Assembly: GCF_051401765.1 (NCBI RefSeq)
Contig: NW_027480423.1
Location: 558,001 to 622,000, forward strand
DNA from: Calliopsis andreniformis
Taxonomy: Eukaryota; Arthropoda; Insecta; Hymenoptera; Andrenidae
Direction of reading: 5' to 3'
DNA length: 64,000 bases
Part shown: piece after piece, positions 22,408 to 35,524 of the stretch
Numbering within the stretch: the first letter of the stretch is position 1
Layout of the letters: the number at the start of each line of letters is the position of its first letter
The notes under the pieces: model-generated
Seen by the model: only the letters and a program-made list of their open reading frames with translations
Database searches by the model: none
What the model was told of the DNA's origin: nothing
Translations under genes and position numbers: made by a program

Positions 22408-23403
22408 AGAAGTCAACGCCCGAACCATAAAATGCAAAAAAAATACAACCGTGTTTCCATCATATATCAGGAATAATTGCAACCAGTTTGAAAGTGACGG
22501 CCAATTCTACGTTCCGGGCAACCTAGGTTTCACTCCAGCGCGTTGCTCCACCAGACCGAATAGTTACGGCCTAAGAAGTCAACGCCAGAAGCATAAAATA
22601 CGATATAAATACAACAGCATTTCCATCGTATAAAACGAATAATTGCAACCAGTATGAAACTTATGGTCATTTCTACTTTCCGAGAAAGCTAGGCTTGACC
22701 CTATGGCGTTGCTCCCACAGATTGAATAGTTAGGGCCTTAGAAGTCAACGCCCGAAGCATAAAATGCAGTAAAAATACAACAGTGTATCTATCATATAAC
22801 AGGAATAATTGCAACCAGTTTGAAAGTGATGGCCAATTCTACGTTCCAGGCAACCTAGGCTTCACTCTAGGGCGTTGCTCCACCAGATCGAGTAGTTAGT
22901 GCCTTAGACGTCAACGCCAGAAGCATAAAATACAATATAAATACAACAGTTTTTCCATCGTATAAAACGAATAATTGCAGCCAGTATGAAACTAATGGTC
23001 ATTTCTACTTTCTGAGCAACCTAGGCTTCACCCTAGGGCGTTGCTCCAACAGATTGAATAGTTAGGGCCTTAGAAGTCAACGCCCGAACCATAAAATGCA
23101 AAAAAAATACAACCGTGTTTCCATCATATATCAGGAATAATTGCAACCAGTTTGAAAGTGACGGCCAATTCTACGTTCCGGGCAACCTAGGTTTCACTCC
23201 AGCGCGTTGCTCCACCAGACCGAATAGTTACGGCCTAAGAAGTCAACGCCAGAAGCATAAAATACGATATAAATACAACAGCATTTCCATCGTATAAAAC
23301 GAATAATTGCAACCAGTATGAAACTTATGGTCATTTCTACTTTCCGAGAAAGCTAGGCTTGACCCTATGGCGTTGCTCCCACAGATTGAATAGTTAGGGC
23401 CTT
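22408..23403 (+). repeat. Transition dimers with gtgacggcc Aa
   Basis: Dimers at 22408 and 23072 are near copies 664 bp apart: both have aaccgtgtttcc, gtgacggcc, gagaaagctagg and gctcccacag. The dimer between them (22740) is Ac/B1 with aaactaatgg and tttctgagc. The dimer after the second copy starts the next block. Confidence 0.8.
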
Positions 23404-26400
23404 AGAAGTCAACGCCCGAAGCATAAAATGCAGTAAAAATACAACAGTGAATCTATCATATAACAGGAATAATTGCAACCAGTTTGAAAGTGATAGCCAA
23501 TTCTACGTTCCAGGCAACCTAGGCTTCACTCTAGGGCGTTGCTCCACCAGATCGAGTAGTTAGTGCCTTAGACGTCAACGCCAGAAGCATAAAATACAAT
23601 ATAAATACAACAGTTTTTCCATCGTATAAAACGAATAATTACAGCCAGTATGAAACTTATGGTCATTTCTACTTTCCGAGCAACCTAGGCTTCACCCTAG
23701 GGCGTTGCTCCAACAGATTGAATAGTTAGGGCCTTAGAAGTCAACGCCCGAACCATAAAATGCAAAAAAAATACAACAGTGTTTCCATCATATATCAGGA
23801 ATAATTGCAACCAGTTTGAAAGTGATGGCCAATTCTACGTTCCGGGAAACCTAGACTTCACTCTAGGGCGTTGCTCCACCAGACCAAATAGTTACGGCCT
23901 AAGAAGTCAACGCCAGAAGCATAAAATACGATATAAATACAATAGCTGTTCCACCGTATAAAACGAATAATTGCAACCAGTATGAAACTTATGGTCACTT
24001 CTACTTTCCGTGCAAGCTAGGCTTCACCCTAGGGTGTTGCTCCAACAGATTGAATAGTTAGAGCCTTAGAAGTCAACGCCCGATGCATAAAATGCAAGAA
24101 AAATACAACAGTGTTTCCATCATATAATAGGAATAATTGCAACCAGTTTGGAAGTGATGGCCAATTCTACGTTCCGGGCAACCTAGGCTTCGCTCTAGGG
24201 CGTTGCTCCACCAGATCGAATAGATAGTGCCTTAGAAGTCAACGCCAGAAGCATAAAATACAATATAAATACAACAGTTTTTCCATCGTATAAAACGAAT
24301 AATTGCAACCAGTATGAAACTTATGGTCATTTCTACTTTTCGAGCAACCTAGGCTTCACCCTAGGGCGTTGCTCCAACAGATTGAATAGTTAGGGCCTTA
24401 GAAGTCAACGCCCGTACCATAAAATGCAAAAAAAAATACAACAGTGTTTCCATCATATATCAGGAATAATTGCAACCAGTTTGAAAGTAATGGCCAATTC
24501 TACGTTCCGGGCAACCTAGGTTTCACTCCAGCGCGTTGCTCCACCAGACCGAATAGATAGTGCCTTAGAAGTCAACGCCAGAAGCATAAAATACAATATA
24601 AATACAACAGTTTTTCCATCGTATAAAACGAATAATTGCAGCCAGTATGAAACTTATGGTCATTTCTACATTCCGAGCAACTTAGGCTTCACCCTAGGGC
24701 GTTGCTCCAACAGATTGAATAGCTAGGGCCTTAGAAGTCAACGCCCGAACCATAAAATGCAAAAAAAATACAACAGTGTTTCCATCATATATCAGGAATA
24801 ATTGCAACCAGTTTGAAAGTGATGGCCAATTCTACGTTCCGGGAAACCTAGACTTCACTCTAGGGCGTTGCTCCACCAGACCAAATAGTTACGGCCTAAG
24901 AAGTCAACGCCAGAAGCATAAAATACGATATAAATACAATAGCTGTTCCACCGTATAAAACGAATAATTGCAACCAGTATGAAACTTATGGTCACATCTA
25001 CTTTCCGAGCAAGCTAGGCTTCACCCTAGGGTGTTGCTCCAACAGATTGAATAGTTAGGGCCTTAGAAGTCAACGCCCGAACCATAAAATGCAAAAAAAA
25101 TACAACAGTGTTTCCATCATATATCAGGAATAATTGCAACCAGTTTGAAAGTGATGGCCAATTCTACGTTCCGGGCAACCTAGGTTTCACTCCAGCGCGT
25201 TGCTCCACCAGACCGAATAGTTACGGCCTAAGAAGTCAACGCCAGAAGCATAAAATACGATATAAATACAACAGCATTTCCATCATATAAAACGAATAAT
25301 TGCAACCAGTATGAAACTTATGGTCATTTCTACTTTCCGAGCAAGCTAGGCTTGACCCTATGACGTTGCTCCAACAGATTGAATAGTTAGGGCCTTAGAA
25401 GTCAACGCCCGAAGCATAAAATGCAGTAAAAATACAACAGTGAATCTATCATATAACAGGAATAATTGCAACCAGTTTGAAAGTGATAGCCAATTCTACG
25501 TTCCAGGCAACCTAGGCTTCACTCTAGGGCGTTGCTCCACCAGATCGAGTAGTTAGTGCCTTAGACGTCAACGCCAGAAGCATAAAATACAATATAAATA
25601 CAACAGTTTTTCCATCGTATAAAACGAATAATTACAGCCAGTATGAAACTTATGGTCATTTCTACTTTCCGAGCAACCTAGGCTTCACCCTAGGGCGTTG
25701 CTCCAACAGATTGAATAGTTAGCGCCTTAGAAGTCAACGCCCGAACCATAAAATGCAAAAAAAATACAACAGTGTTTCCATCATATATCAGGAATAATTG
25801 CAACCAGTTTGAAAGTGATGGCCAATTCTACGTTCCGGGAAACGTAGACTTCACTCTAGGGCGTTGCTCCACCAGACCAAATAGTTACGGCCTAAGAAGT
25901 CAACGCCAGAAGCATAAAATACGATATAAATACAATAGCTGATCCACCGTATAAAACGAATAATTGCAACCAGTATGAAACTTATGGTCACTTCTACTTT
26001 CCGTGCAAGCTAGGCTTCACCCTAGGGTGTTGCTCCAACAGATTGAATAGTTAGAGCCTTTGAAGTCAACGCCCGATGCATAAAATGCAAGAAAAATACA
26101 ACAGTGTTTCCATCATATAATAGGAATAATTGCAACCAGTTTGGAAGTGATGGCCAATTCTACGTTCCGGGCAACCTAGGCTTCGCTCTAGGGCGTTGCT
26201 CCACCAGATCGAATAGATAGTGCCTTAGAAGTCAACGCCAGAAGCATAAAATACAATATAAATACAACAGTTTTTCCATCGTATAAAACGAATAATTGCA
26301 ACCAGTATGAAACTTATGGTCATTTCTACTTTTCGAGCAACCTAGGCTTCACCCTAGGGCGTTGCTCCAACAGATTGAATAGTTAGGGCCTTAGAAGTCA

Positions 26401-27389
26401 ACGCCCGTACCATAAAATGCAAAAAAAAATACAACAGTGTTTCCATCATATATCAGGAATAATTGCAACCAGTTTGAAAGTAATGGCCAATTCTACGTTC
26501 CGGGCAACCTAGGTTTCACTCCAGCGCGTTGCTCCACCAGACCGAATAGATAGTGCCTTAGAAGTCAACGCCAGAAGCATAAAATACAATATAAATACAA
26601 CAGTTTTTCCATCGTATAAAACGAATAATTGCAGCCAGTATGAAACTTATGGTCATTTCTACATTCCGAGCAACTTAGGCTTCACCCTAGGGCGTTGCTC
26701 CAACAGATTGAATAGCTAGGGCCTTAGAAGTCAACGCCCGAACCATAAAATGCAAAAAAAATACAACAGTGTTTCCAACATATATCAGGAATAATTGCTA
26801 CCAGTTTGAAAGTGATGGCCAATTCTACGTTCCGGGAAACCTAGACTTCACTCTAGGGCGTTGCTCCACCAGACCAAATAGTTACGGCCTAAGAAGTCAA
26901 CGCCAGAAGCATAAAATACGATATAAATACAATAGCTGTTCCACCGTATAAAACGAATAATTGCAACCAGTATGAAACTTATGGTCACATCTACTTTCCG
27001 AGCAAGCTAGGCTTCACCCTAGGGTGTTGCTCCAACAGATTGAATAGTTAGGGCCTTAGAAGTCAACGCCCGAACCATAAAATGCAAAAAAAATACAACA
27101 GTGTTTCCATCATATATCAGGAATAATTGCAACCAGTTTGAAAGTGATGGCCAATTCTACGTTCCGGGCAACCTAGGTTTCACTCCAGCGCGTTGCTCCA
27201 CCAGACCGAATAGTTACGGCCTAAGAAGTCAACGCCAGAAGCATAAAATACGATATAAATACAACAGCATTTCCATCATATAAAACGAATAATTGCAACC
27301 AGTATGAAACTTATGGTCATTTCTACTTTCCGAGCAAGCTAGGCTTGATCCTATGACGTTGCTCCAACAGATTGAATAGTTAGGGCCTT
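23404..27389 (+). repeat. 12-monomer (1993-bp) unit, two tandem copies
   Basis: Copy 1 is 23404-25396 and copy 2 is 25397-27389. Dimer order is Ac (gatagcc)/B1 (attacagcc), Ab/B2 (ccgtgc), Ad/B1 (cttttcgag), Aa' (A9)/B1 (acattcc), Ab/B2 (cacatctac), Aa/B3 (atgacgttgc). The A9 tract explains 1993 rather than 1992. The unit is the 10-monomer unit of 11949-15270 with one extra Ab/B2 dimer. Copy 2 has private changes (gctgatcc, gaaacgtagac, gtttccaacatat, gctaccag). After it, the 27390 monomer starts as the next Ac but becomes Ad. Confidence 0.87.
24068..24233 (+). repeat. Monomer subfamily Ad exemplar
   Basis: Ad has cccgatgcataaaatgcaag followed by aaaaatac, tataataggaataattgc, gtttggaagtgatgg, ggcttcgctctagggcg and gaatagatagtgcc. 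It occurs as a single dimer inside most higher-order units, usually after Ab/B2. Relatives with ccaccatataacagg (17595, 56775, 60759) or aaacacaacag (53123, 58103) occur in more diverged regions. Confidence 0.82.
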
Positions 27390-29049
27390 AGAAGTCAACG
27401 CCCGAAGCATAAAATGCAGTAAAAATACAACAGTGAATCTATCATATAACAGGAATAATTGCAACCAGTTTGGAAGTGATGGCCAATTCTACGTTCCGGG
27501 CAACCTAGGCTTCGCTCTAGGGCGTTGCTCCACCAGATCGAATAGATAGTGCCTTAGAAGTCAACGCCAGAAGCATAAAATACAATATAAATACAACAGT
27601 TTTTCCATCGTATAAAACGAATAATTGCAACCAGTATGAAACTTATGGTCATTTCTACTTTTCGAGCAACCTAGGCTTCACCCTAGGGCGTTGCTCCAAC
27701 AGATTGAATAGTTAGGGCCTTAGAAGTCAACGCCCGTACCATAAAATGCAAAAAAAAATACAACAGTTTTTCCATCATATATCAGGAATAATTGCAACCA
27801 GTTTGAAAGTAATGGCCAATTCTACGTTCCGGGCAACCTAGGTTTCACTCCAGCGCGTTGCTCCACCAGACCGAATAGATAGTGCCTTAGAAGTCAACGC
27901 CAGAAGCATAAAATACAATATAAATACAACAGTTTTTCCATCGTATGAAACGAATAATTGCAACCAGTATGAAACTTATGGTCATTTCTACCTTCCGAGC
28001 AACCTAGGCTTCACCCTAGGGCGTTTCTCCAACAGATTGAATAGTTAGGGCCTTAGAAGTCGACGCCCGAACCATAAAATGCAAAAAAATACAACAGTGT
28101 TTCCATCATATATCAGGAATAATTGCAACCAGTTTGAAAGTGATGGCCAATTCTACGTTCCGGGCAACCTAGGTTTCACTCCAGCGCGTTGCTCCACCAG
28201 ACCGAATAGTTACGGCCTAAGAAGTCAACGCCAGAAGCATAAAATACGATATAAATACAACAGCATTTCCATCGTATAAAACGAATAATTGCAACCAGTA
28301 TGAAACTTATGGTCATTTCTACTTTCCGAGCAAGCTAGGCTTGACCCTATGGCGTTGCTCCAACAGATTGAATAGTTAGGGCCTTGGAAGTCAACGCCCG
28401 AAGCATAAAATGCAGTAAAAATACAACAGTGTATCTTTCATATAACAGGAATAATTGCAACCAGTTTGAAAGTGATGGCCGATTCTACGTTCCAGGCAAC
28501 CTAGGCTTCACTCTAGGGCGTTGCTCCACCAGATCGAATAGTTAGTACCTTAGAAGTCAACGCCAGAAGCATAAAATACAATATAAATACAACAGTTTTT
28601 CCATCGTATAAAACGAATAATTGCAGCCAGTATGAAACATATGGTCATTTCTACTTTCCGAGCAACCTAGGCTTCACCCTAGGGCGTTGCTCCAACAGAT
28701 TGAATAGTTAGGGCCCTAGAAGTCAACGCCCGAACCATAAAATGCAAAAAAAATACAACAGTGTTTCCATCATATATCAGGAATAATTGCAACCAGTTTG
28801 AAAGTGATGGCCAATTCTACGTTCCGGGAAACCTAGACTTCACTCTAGGGCGTTGCTCCACCAGACCAAATAGCTAGTGCCTTAGAAGTCAACGCCAGAA
28901 GCATAAAATACAATATAAATACAACAGTTTTTCCATCGTACAAAACGAATAATTGCAACCAGTTTGAAAATTATTGTCAATTCTACTTTCCGAGCCACCT
29001 AGGCTTCACCCTAGGGCGTTGCTCTAACGGATTGAATAGTTAGGGCCTT
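27390..29049 (+). repeat. Mosaic dimers
   Basis: Five dimers: a chimeric Ac-to-Ad/B1, Aa' with A9 (acagtttttccatcatat, a B-like base patch in an A monomer)/B1, Aa (A7, gtcgacgcc)/B3, Ac (gtatctttcat)/B1 (aaacatatgg), and Ab (aatagctagtgcc)/B6. The last three reappear in order inside every copy of the 25-monomer unit (33036-34030 and equivalents). Confidence 0.8.
28884..29049 (+). repeat. Monomer subfamily B6 exemplar
   Basis: B6 has catcgtacaaaacg, cagtttgaaaattattgtc (aaacttattgtc in later copies), aattctactttccgagccac and a terminal caacggattg or taacggattg. It follows an Ab monomer ending aatagctagtgcc and precedes either Ae (28884, 29548) or the Af trimer (33865, 38015, 42829, 46316, 49636). 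It marks the 3' side of the 25- and 20-monomer units. Confidence 0.78.
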
Positions 29050-30377
29050 AGAAGTCAACGCCCGAAGCATAAAATGCAATAAAAATACAACAGTGTTTCC
29101 ATAACATAACAGGAATAATTGCAACCAGTTTTTAAGTGGTGGCCAATTCTACGTCCCGGGCAACCTAGGCTTCACTCTAGGGCGTTGCTCCACCAGATCG
29201 AATAGTTAGTGCCTTAGAAGTCAACGCCAGAAGCATAAAATACAATATAAATACAACAGCTTTTCCATCGTATAAAACGAATAATTGCAACCAGTGTGAA
29301 AGTTATGGTCATTTCTACATTCCGAGCAACCTAGGATCCACTCTAGGGCGTTGCTCCACCAGATCGAATAGTTAGGTCCTTAGAAGTAAACGTCAGAAGC
29401 ATAAAATACGATATAAATACAACAGCGTTTGCATCGTATAAAACGAATAATTGTAACCAGTTTGAAAGTGATGGCCAATTCTACGTTCCGGGAAACCTAG
29501 ACTTCACTCTAGGGCGTTGCTCCACCAGACCAAATAGTTACGGCCTAAGAAGTCAACGCCAGAAGCATAAAATACGATATAAATACAACAGTTTTTCCAT
29601 CGTACAAAACGAATAATTGCAACCAGTTTGAAAATTATTGTCAATTCTACTTTCCGAGCCACCTAGGCTTCACCCTAGGGCGTTGCTCCAACGGATTGAA
29701 TAGTTAGGGCCTTAGAAGTCAACGCCCGAAGCATAAAATGCAATAAAAATACAACAGTGTTTCCATAACATAACAGGAATAATTGCAACCAGTTTTTAAG
29801 TGGTGGCCAATTCTACGTCCCGGGCAACCTAGGCTTCACTCTAGGGCGTTGCTCCACCAGATCGAATAGTTAGTGCCTTAGAAGTCAACGCCAGAAGCAT
29901 AAAATACAATATAAATACAACAGCTTTTCCATCGTATAAAACGAATAATTGCAACCAGTGTGAAAGTTATGGTCATTTCTACATTCCGAGCAACCTAGGA
30001 TCCACTCTAGGGCGTTGCTCCACCAGATCGAATAGTTAGGTCCTTAGAAGTAAACGTCAGAAGCATAAAATACGATATAAATACAACAGCGTTTGCATCG
30101 TATAAAACGAATAATTGTAACCAGTTTGAAAGTGATGGCCAATTCTACGTTCCGGGAAACCTAGACTTCACTCTAGGGCGTTGCTCCACCAGACCAAATA
30201 GTTACGGCCTAAGAAGTCAACGCCAGAAGCATAAAATACGATATAAATACAATAGCTGTTCCACCGTATAAAACGAATAATTGCAACCAGTATGAAACTT
30301 ATGGTCACTTCTACTTTCCGAGCAAGCTAGGTTTCACCCGAGGGTGTTGCTCCAACAGATTGAATAGTTAGAGCCTT
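29050..30377 (+). repeat. 664-bp tandem duplication (two copies)
   Basis: Copies are 29050-29713 and 29714-30377: Ae, B (acagcttttcc, aacctaggatcc), a monomer that starts as Ag (agaagtaaacgtcag, gcgtttgcatcg, attgtaacc) and ends as Ab (gggaaacctagacttcac), and a B. The final B differs: B6-like in copy 1 (catcgtacaaaacg) and B2 in copy 2 (aatagctgttcc, cacccgaggg). The exchange boundary is therefore in that monomer's first ~50 bases. Confidence 0.85.
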
Positions 30378-31042
30378 AGAAGTCAACGCCCGATGCATAA
30401 AATGCAAGAAAAATACAACAGTGTTTCCATCATATAATAGGAATAATTGCATCCAGTTTGGAAGTGATGGCCAATTCTACGTTCCGGGCAACCTAGGCTT
30501 CGCTCTAGGGCGTTGCTCCACCAGATCGAATAGATAGTGCCTTAGAAGTCAACGCCAGAAGCATAAAATACAATATAAATACAACAGTTTTTCCATCGTA
30601 TAAAACGAATAATTGCAACCAGTATGAAACTTATGGTCATTTCTACTTTTCGAGCAACCTAGGCTTCACCCTAGGGCGTTGCTCCAACAGATTGAATAGT
30701 TAGGGCCTTAGAAGTCAACGCCCGTACCATAAAATGCAAAAAAAAATACAACAGTGCCTCCATCATATATCAGGAATAATTGCAACCAGTTTGAAAGTAA
30801 TGGCCAATTCTACGTTCCGGGCAACCTAGGTTTCACTCCAGCGCGTTGCTCCACCAGACCGAATAGATAGTGCCTTAGAAGTCAACGCCAGAAGCATAAA
30901 ATACAATATAAATACAACAGTTTTTCCATCGTATAAAACGAATAATTGCAGCCAGTATGAAACTTATGGTCATTTCTACATTCCGAGCAACTTAGGCTTT
31001 ACCCTAGGGCGTTGCTCCAACAGATTGAATAGCTAGGGCCTT
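30378..31042 (+). repeat. Ad and Aa' linker dimers
   Basis: Two dimers, Ad/B1 (gcatccagtttgg, cttttcgag) and Aa' with A9 (gtgcctccatcat)/B1 (acattccgagcaacttagg, ggctttaccc). The same pair occurs inside neighbouring higher-order units and at 44490-45154, where ggctttaccc is shared. Confidence 0.78.
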
Positions 31043-34030
31043 AGAAGTCAACGCCCGAACCATAAAATGCAAAAAAAATACAACAGTGTTTCCATCATAT
31101 ATCAGGAATAATTGCAACCAGTTTGAAAGTGATGGCCAATTCTACGTCCCGGGAAACCTAGACTTCACTCTAGGGCGTTGCTCCACCAGACCAAATAGTT
31201 ACGGCCTAAGAAGTCAACGCCAGAAGCATAAAATACGATATAAATACAATAGCTGTTCCACCGTATAAAACGAATAATTGCAACCAGTATGAAACTTATG
31301 GTCACTTCTACTTTCCGTGCAAGCTAGGCTTCACCCTAGGGTGTTGCTCCAACAGATTGAATAGTTAGAGCCTTAGAAGTCAACGCCCGATGCATAAAAT
31401 GCAAGAAAAATACAACAGTGTTTCCATCATATAATAGGAATAATTGCAACCAGTTTGGAAGTGATGGCCAATTCTACGTTCCGGGCAACCTAGGCTTCGC
31501 TCTAGGGCGTTGCTCCACCAGATCGAATAGATAGTGCCTTAGAAGTCAACGCCAGAAGCATAAAATACAATATAAATACAACAGTTTTTCCATCGTATAA
31601 AACGAATAATTGCAACCAGTATGAAACTTATGGTCATTTCTACTTTTCGAGCAACCTAGGCTTCACCCTAGGGCGTTGCTCCAACAGGTTGAATAGTTAG
31701 GGCCTTAGAAGTCAACGCCCGTACCATAAAATGCAAAAAAAAATACAACAGTGTTTCCATCATATATCAGGAATAATTGCAACCAGTTTGAAAGTAATGG
31801 CCAATTCTACGTTCCGGGCAACCTAGGTTTCACTCCAGCGCGTTGCTCCACCAGACCGAATAGATAGTGCCTTAGAAGTCAACGCCAGAAGCATAAAATA
31901 CAATATAAATACAACAGTTTTTCCATCGTATAAAACGAATAATTGCAGCCAGTATGAAACTTATGGTCATTTCTACATTCCGAGCAACTTAGGCTTCACC
32001 CTAGGGCGTTGCTCCAACAGATTGAATAGCTAGGGCCTTACAAGTCAACGCCCGAACCATAAAATGCAAAAAAAATACAACAGTGTTTCCATCATATATC
32101 AGGAGTAATTGCAACCAGTTTGAAAGTGATGGCCAATTCTACGTTCCGGGAAACCTAGACTTCACTCTAGGGCGTTGCTCCACCAGACCAAATAGTTACG
32201 GCCTAAGAAGTCAACGCCAGAAGCATAAAATACGATATAAATACAATAGCTGTTCCACCGTATAAAACGAATAATTGCAACCAGTATGAAACTTATGGTC
32301 ACATCTACTTTCCGAGCAAGCTAGGCTTCACCCTAGGGTGTTGCTCCAACAGATTGAATAGTTAGAGCCATAGAAGTCAACGCCCGAACCATAAAATGCA
32401 AAAAAAATACAACAGTGTTTCCATCATATATCAGGAATAATTGCAACCAGTTTGAAAGTGATGGCCAATTCTACGTTCCGGGCAACCTAGGTTTCACTCC
32501 AGCGCGTTGCTCCACCAGACCGAATAGTTACGGCCTAAGAAGTCAACGCCAGAAGCATAAAATACGATATAAATACAACAGCATTTCCATCATATAAAAC
32601 GAATAATTGCAACCAGTATGAAACTTATGGTCATTTCTACTTTCCGAGCAAGCTAGGCTTGACCCTATGGCATTGCTCCAACAGATTGAATAGTTAGGGC
32701 CTTAGAAGTCAACGCCCGAAGCATAACATGCAGTAAAAATACAACAGTGTATCTATCATATAACAGGAATAATTGCAACCAGTTTGAAAGTGATGGCCAA
32801 TTCTACGTTCCAGGCAACCTAGGCTTCACTCTAGGGCGTTGCTCCACCAGATCGAGTAGTTAGTGCCTTAGACGTCAACGCCAGAAGCATAAAATACAAT
32901 ATAAATACAACAGTTTTTCCATCGTATGAAACGAATAATTGCAACCAGTATGAAACTTATGGTCATTTCTACCTTCCGAGCAACCTAGGCTTCACCCTAG
33001 GGCGTTGCTCCAACAGATTGAACAGTTAGGGCCTTAGAAGTCGACGCCCGAACCATAAAATGCAAAAAAATACAACAGTGTTTCCATCATATATCAGGAA
33101 TAATTGCCACCAGTTTGAAAGCGATGGCCAATTCTACGTTCCGGGCAACCTAGGTTTCACTCCAGCGCGTTGCTCCACCAGACCGAATAGTTACGGCCTA
33201 AGAAGTCAACGCCAGAAGCATAAAATACGATATAAATACAACAGCATTTCCATCGTATAAAACGAATAATTGCAACCAGTATGAAACTTATGGTCATTTC
33301 TACTTTCCGAGCAAGCTAGGCTTGACCCTATGGCGTTGCTCCAACAGATTGAATAGTTAGGGCCTTGGAAGTCAACGCCCGAAGCATAAAATGCAGTAAA
33401 AATACAACAGTGTATCTTTCATATAACAGGAATAATTGCAACCAGTTTGAAAGTGATGGCCAATTCTACGTTCCAGGCAACCTAGGCTTCACTCTAGGGC
33501 GTTGCTCCACCAGATCGAATAGTTAGTACCTTAGAAGTCAACGCCAGAAGCATAAAATACAATATAAATACAACAGTTTTTCCATCGTATAAAACGAATA
33601 ATTGCAGCCAGTATGAAACATATGGTCATTTCTGCTTTCCGAGCAACCTAGGCTTCACCCTAGGGCGTTGCTCCAACAGATTGAATAGTTAGGGCCCTAG
33701 AAGTCAACGCCCGAACCATAAAATGCAAAAAAAATACAACAGTGTTTCCATCATATATCAGGAATAATTGCAACCAGTTTGAAAGTGATGGCCAATTCTA
33801 CGTTCCGGGAAACCTAGACTTCACTCTAGGGCGTTGCTCCACCAGACCAAATAGCTAGTGCCTTAGAAGTCAACGCCAGAAGTATAAAATACAATATAAA
33901 TACAACAGTTTTTCCATCGTACAAAACGAATAATTGCAACCAGTTTGAAACTTATTGTCAATTCTACTTTCCGAGCCACCTAGGCTTCACCCTAGGGCGT
34001 TGCTCCAACGGATTGAATAGTTAGGGCCTT

Positions 34031-34529
34031 AGAAGTCAACGCCCGAACCATAAAATGCAAAAAAAAATACAACAGTGTTTCCACCATATAACAGGAATAA
34101 TTGCAACCAGTTTGAAAGTGATGGCCAATTCTGCGTTCCGGGCAACCTAGGTTTCACTCCAGGGCGTTGCTCCACCAGACCGAATAGTTACGGCCTAAGA
34201 AGTCAACGCCAGAAGCATAAAATACGATATAAACACAACAGCTTTTCCATCGTATAAAAAGAATAATTGCAACCAGTGTGAAAGTAATGGTCATTTCTAC
34301 GTTCCAAGCACCCTAGGCGTCACTCGAGGGCGTTGCTCCACCACATCTAATAGCTACGGCCTTAGAAGTCAACGCCAGAGGCATAAAATACAATATAAAT
34401 ACAACAGCGTTTCCATCGTATAAAACGAATAATTGCAACCAGTGTGATAGTTATGGTCATTTCCACATTCCGAGGAACCTAGGCTTCACTCTAGGGCGTT
34501 GCTCCACCAGATCGAATAGTTAGGTCCTT
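34031..34529 (+). repeat. A-B-B' trimer in 25-monomer copy 1
   Basis: Af with A9 at 34031-34197, B at 34198-34363 and B' at 34364-34529, then an A-like monomer (aaggactaattg) at 34530. It carries cactcgaggg and ccacatctaatag in the B member. Relative to the 21246 trimer it has A9 and ttgcaacc restored. Confidence 0.85.
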
Positions 34530-35193
34530 AGAAGTAAACGCCGGAAGCATAAAATACGATATAAATACAACAGCTTTTCCATCGTATAAAAGGACTAATT
34601 GCAACCAGTTTGAACGTGATGGCCATTTCTCCTTTCAGGGCAACGTAGGCTTCACTCTAGGGCGTTGCTCCACTAGATCGAACAGCTAGGGCCTTAGAAG
34701 TCAACGCCAGAAGCATAAAATACAATATAAATACAACAGTTTTTCCATCGTATAAAACGAATAATTGCAACCAGTATGATACTTATGGTCATTTCTACTT
34801 TCCGAGCAACCTAGGCTTCACCCTAGGGCGTTGCTCCAACAGATTGAATAGTTAGGGCCTTAGAAGTCAACGCCCGAAGCATAAAATGCAATAAAAATAC
34901 AACAGTGTTTCCATAACATAACAGGAATAATTGCAACCAGTTTTTAAGTGGTGGCCAATTCTACGTCCCGGGCAACCTAGGCTTCACTCTAGGGCGTTGC
35001 TCCACCAGATCGAGTAGTTAGTGCCTTAGACGTCAACGCCAGAAGCATAAAATACAATATAAATACAACAGTTTTTCCATCGTATGAAACGAATAATTGC
35101 AACCAGTATGAAACTTATGGTCATTTCTACCTTCCGAGCAACCTAGGCTTCACCCTAGGGCGTTGCTCCAACAGATTGAATAGTTAGGGCCTT

Positions 35194-35524
35194 AGAAGTC
35201 GACGCCCGAACCATAAAATGCAAAAAAATACAACAGTGTTTCCATCATATATCAGGAATAATTGCAACCAGTTTGAAAGTGATGGCCAATTCTACGTTCC
35301 GGGCAACCTAGGTTTCACTCCAGCGCGTTGCTCCACCAGACCGAATAGTTACGGCCTAAGAAGTCAACGCCAGAAGCATAAAATACGATATAAATACAAT
35401 AGCTGTTCCACCGTATAAAACGAATAATTGCAACCAGTATGAAACTTATGGTCACTTCTACTTTCCGTGCAAGCTAGGCTTCACCCTAGGGTGTTGCTCC
35501 AACAGATTGAATAGTTAGAGCCTT
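35194..35524 (+). repeat. Chimeric Aa-to-B2 junction dimer
   Basis: The A half is Aa (gtcgacgcc, A7, gaccgaatag), as at 39344. The B half is B2 (aatagctgttcc, ccgtgcaagc), as at 31209. The switch therefore lies between about 35343 and 35399. This is the joint between copies 1 and 2 of the 25-monomer unit. Confidence 0.82.
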
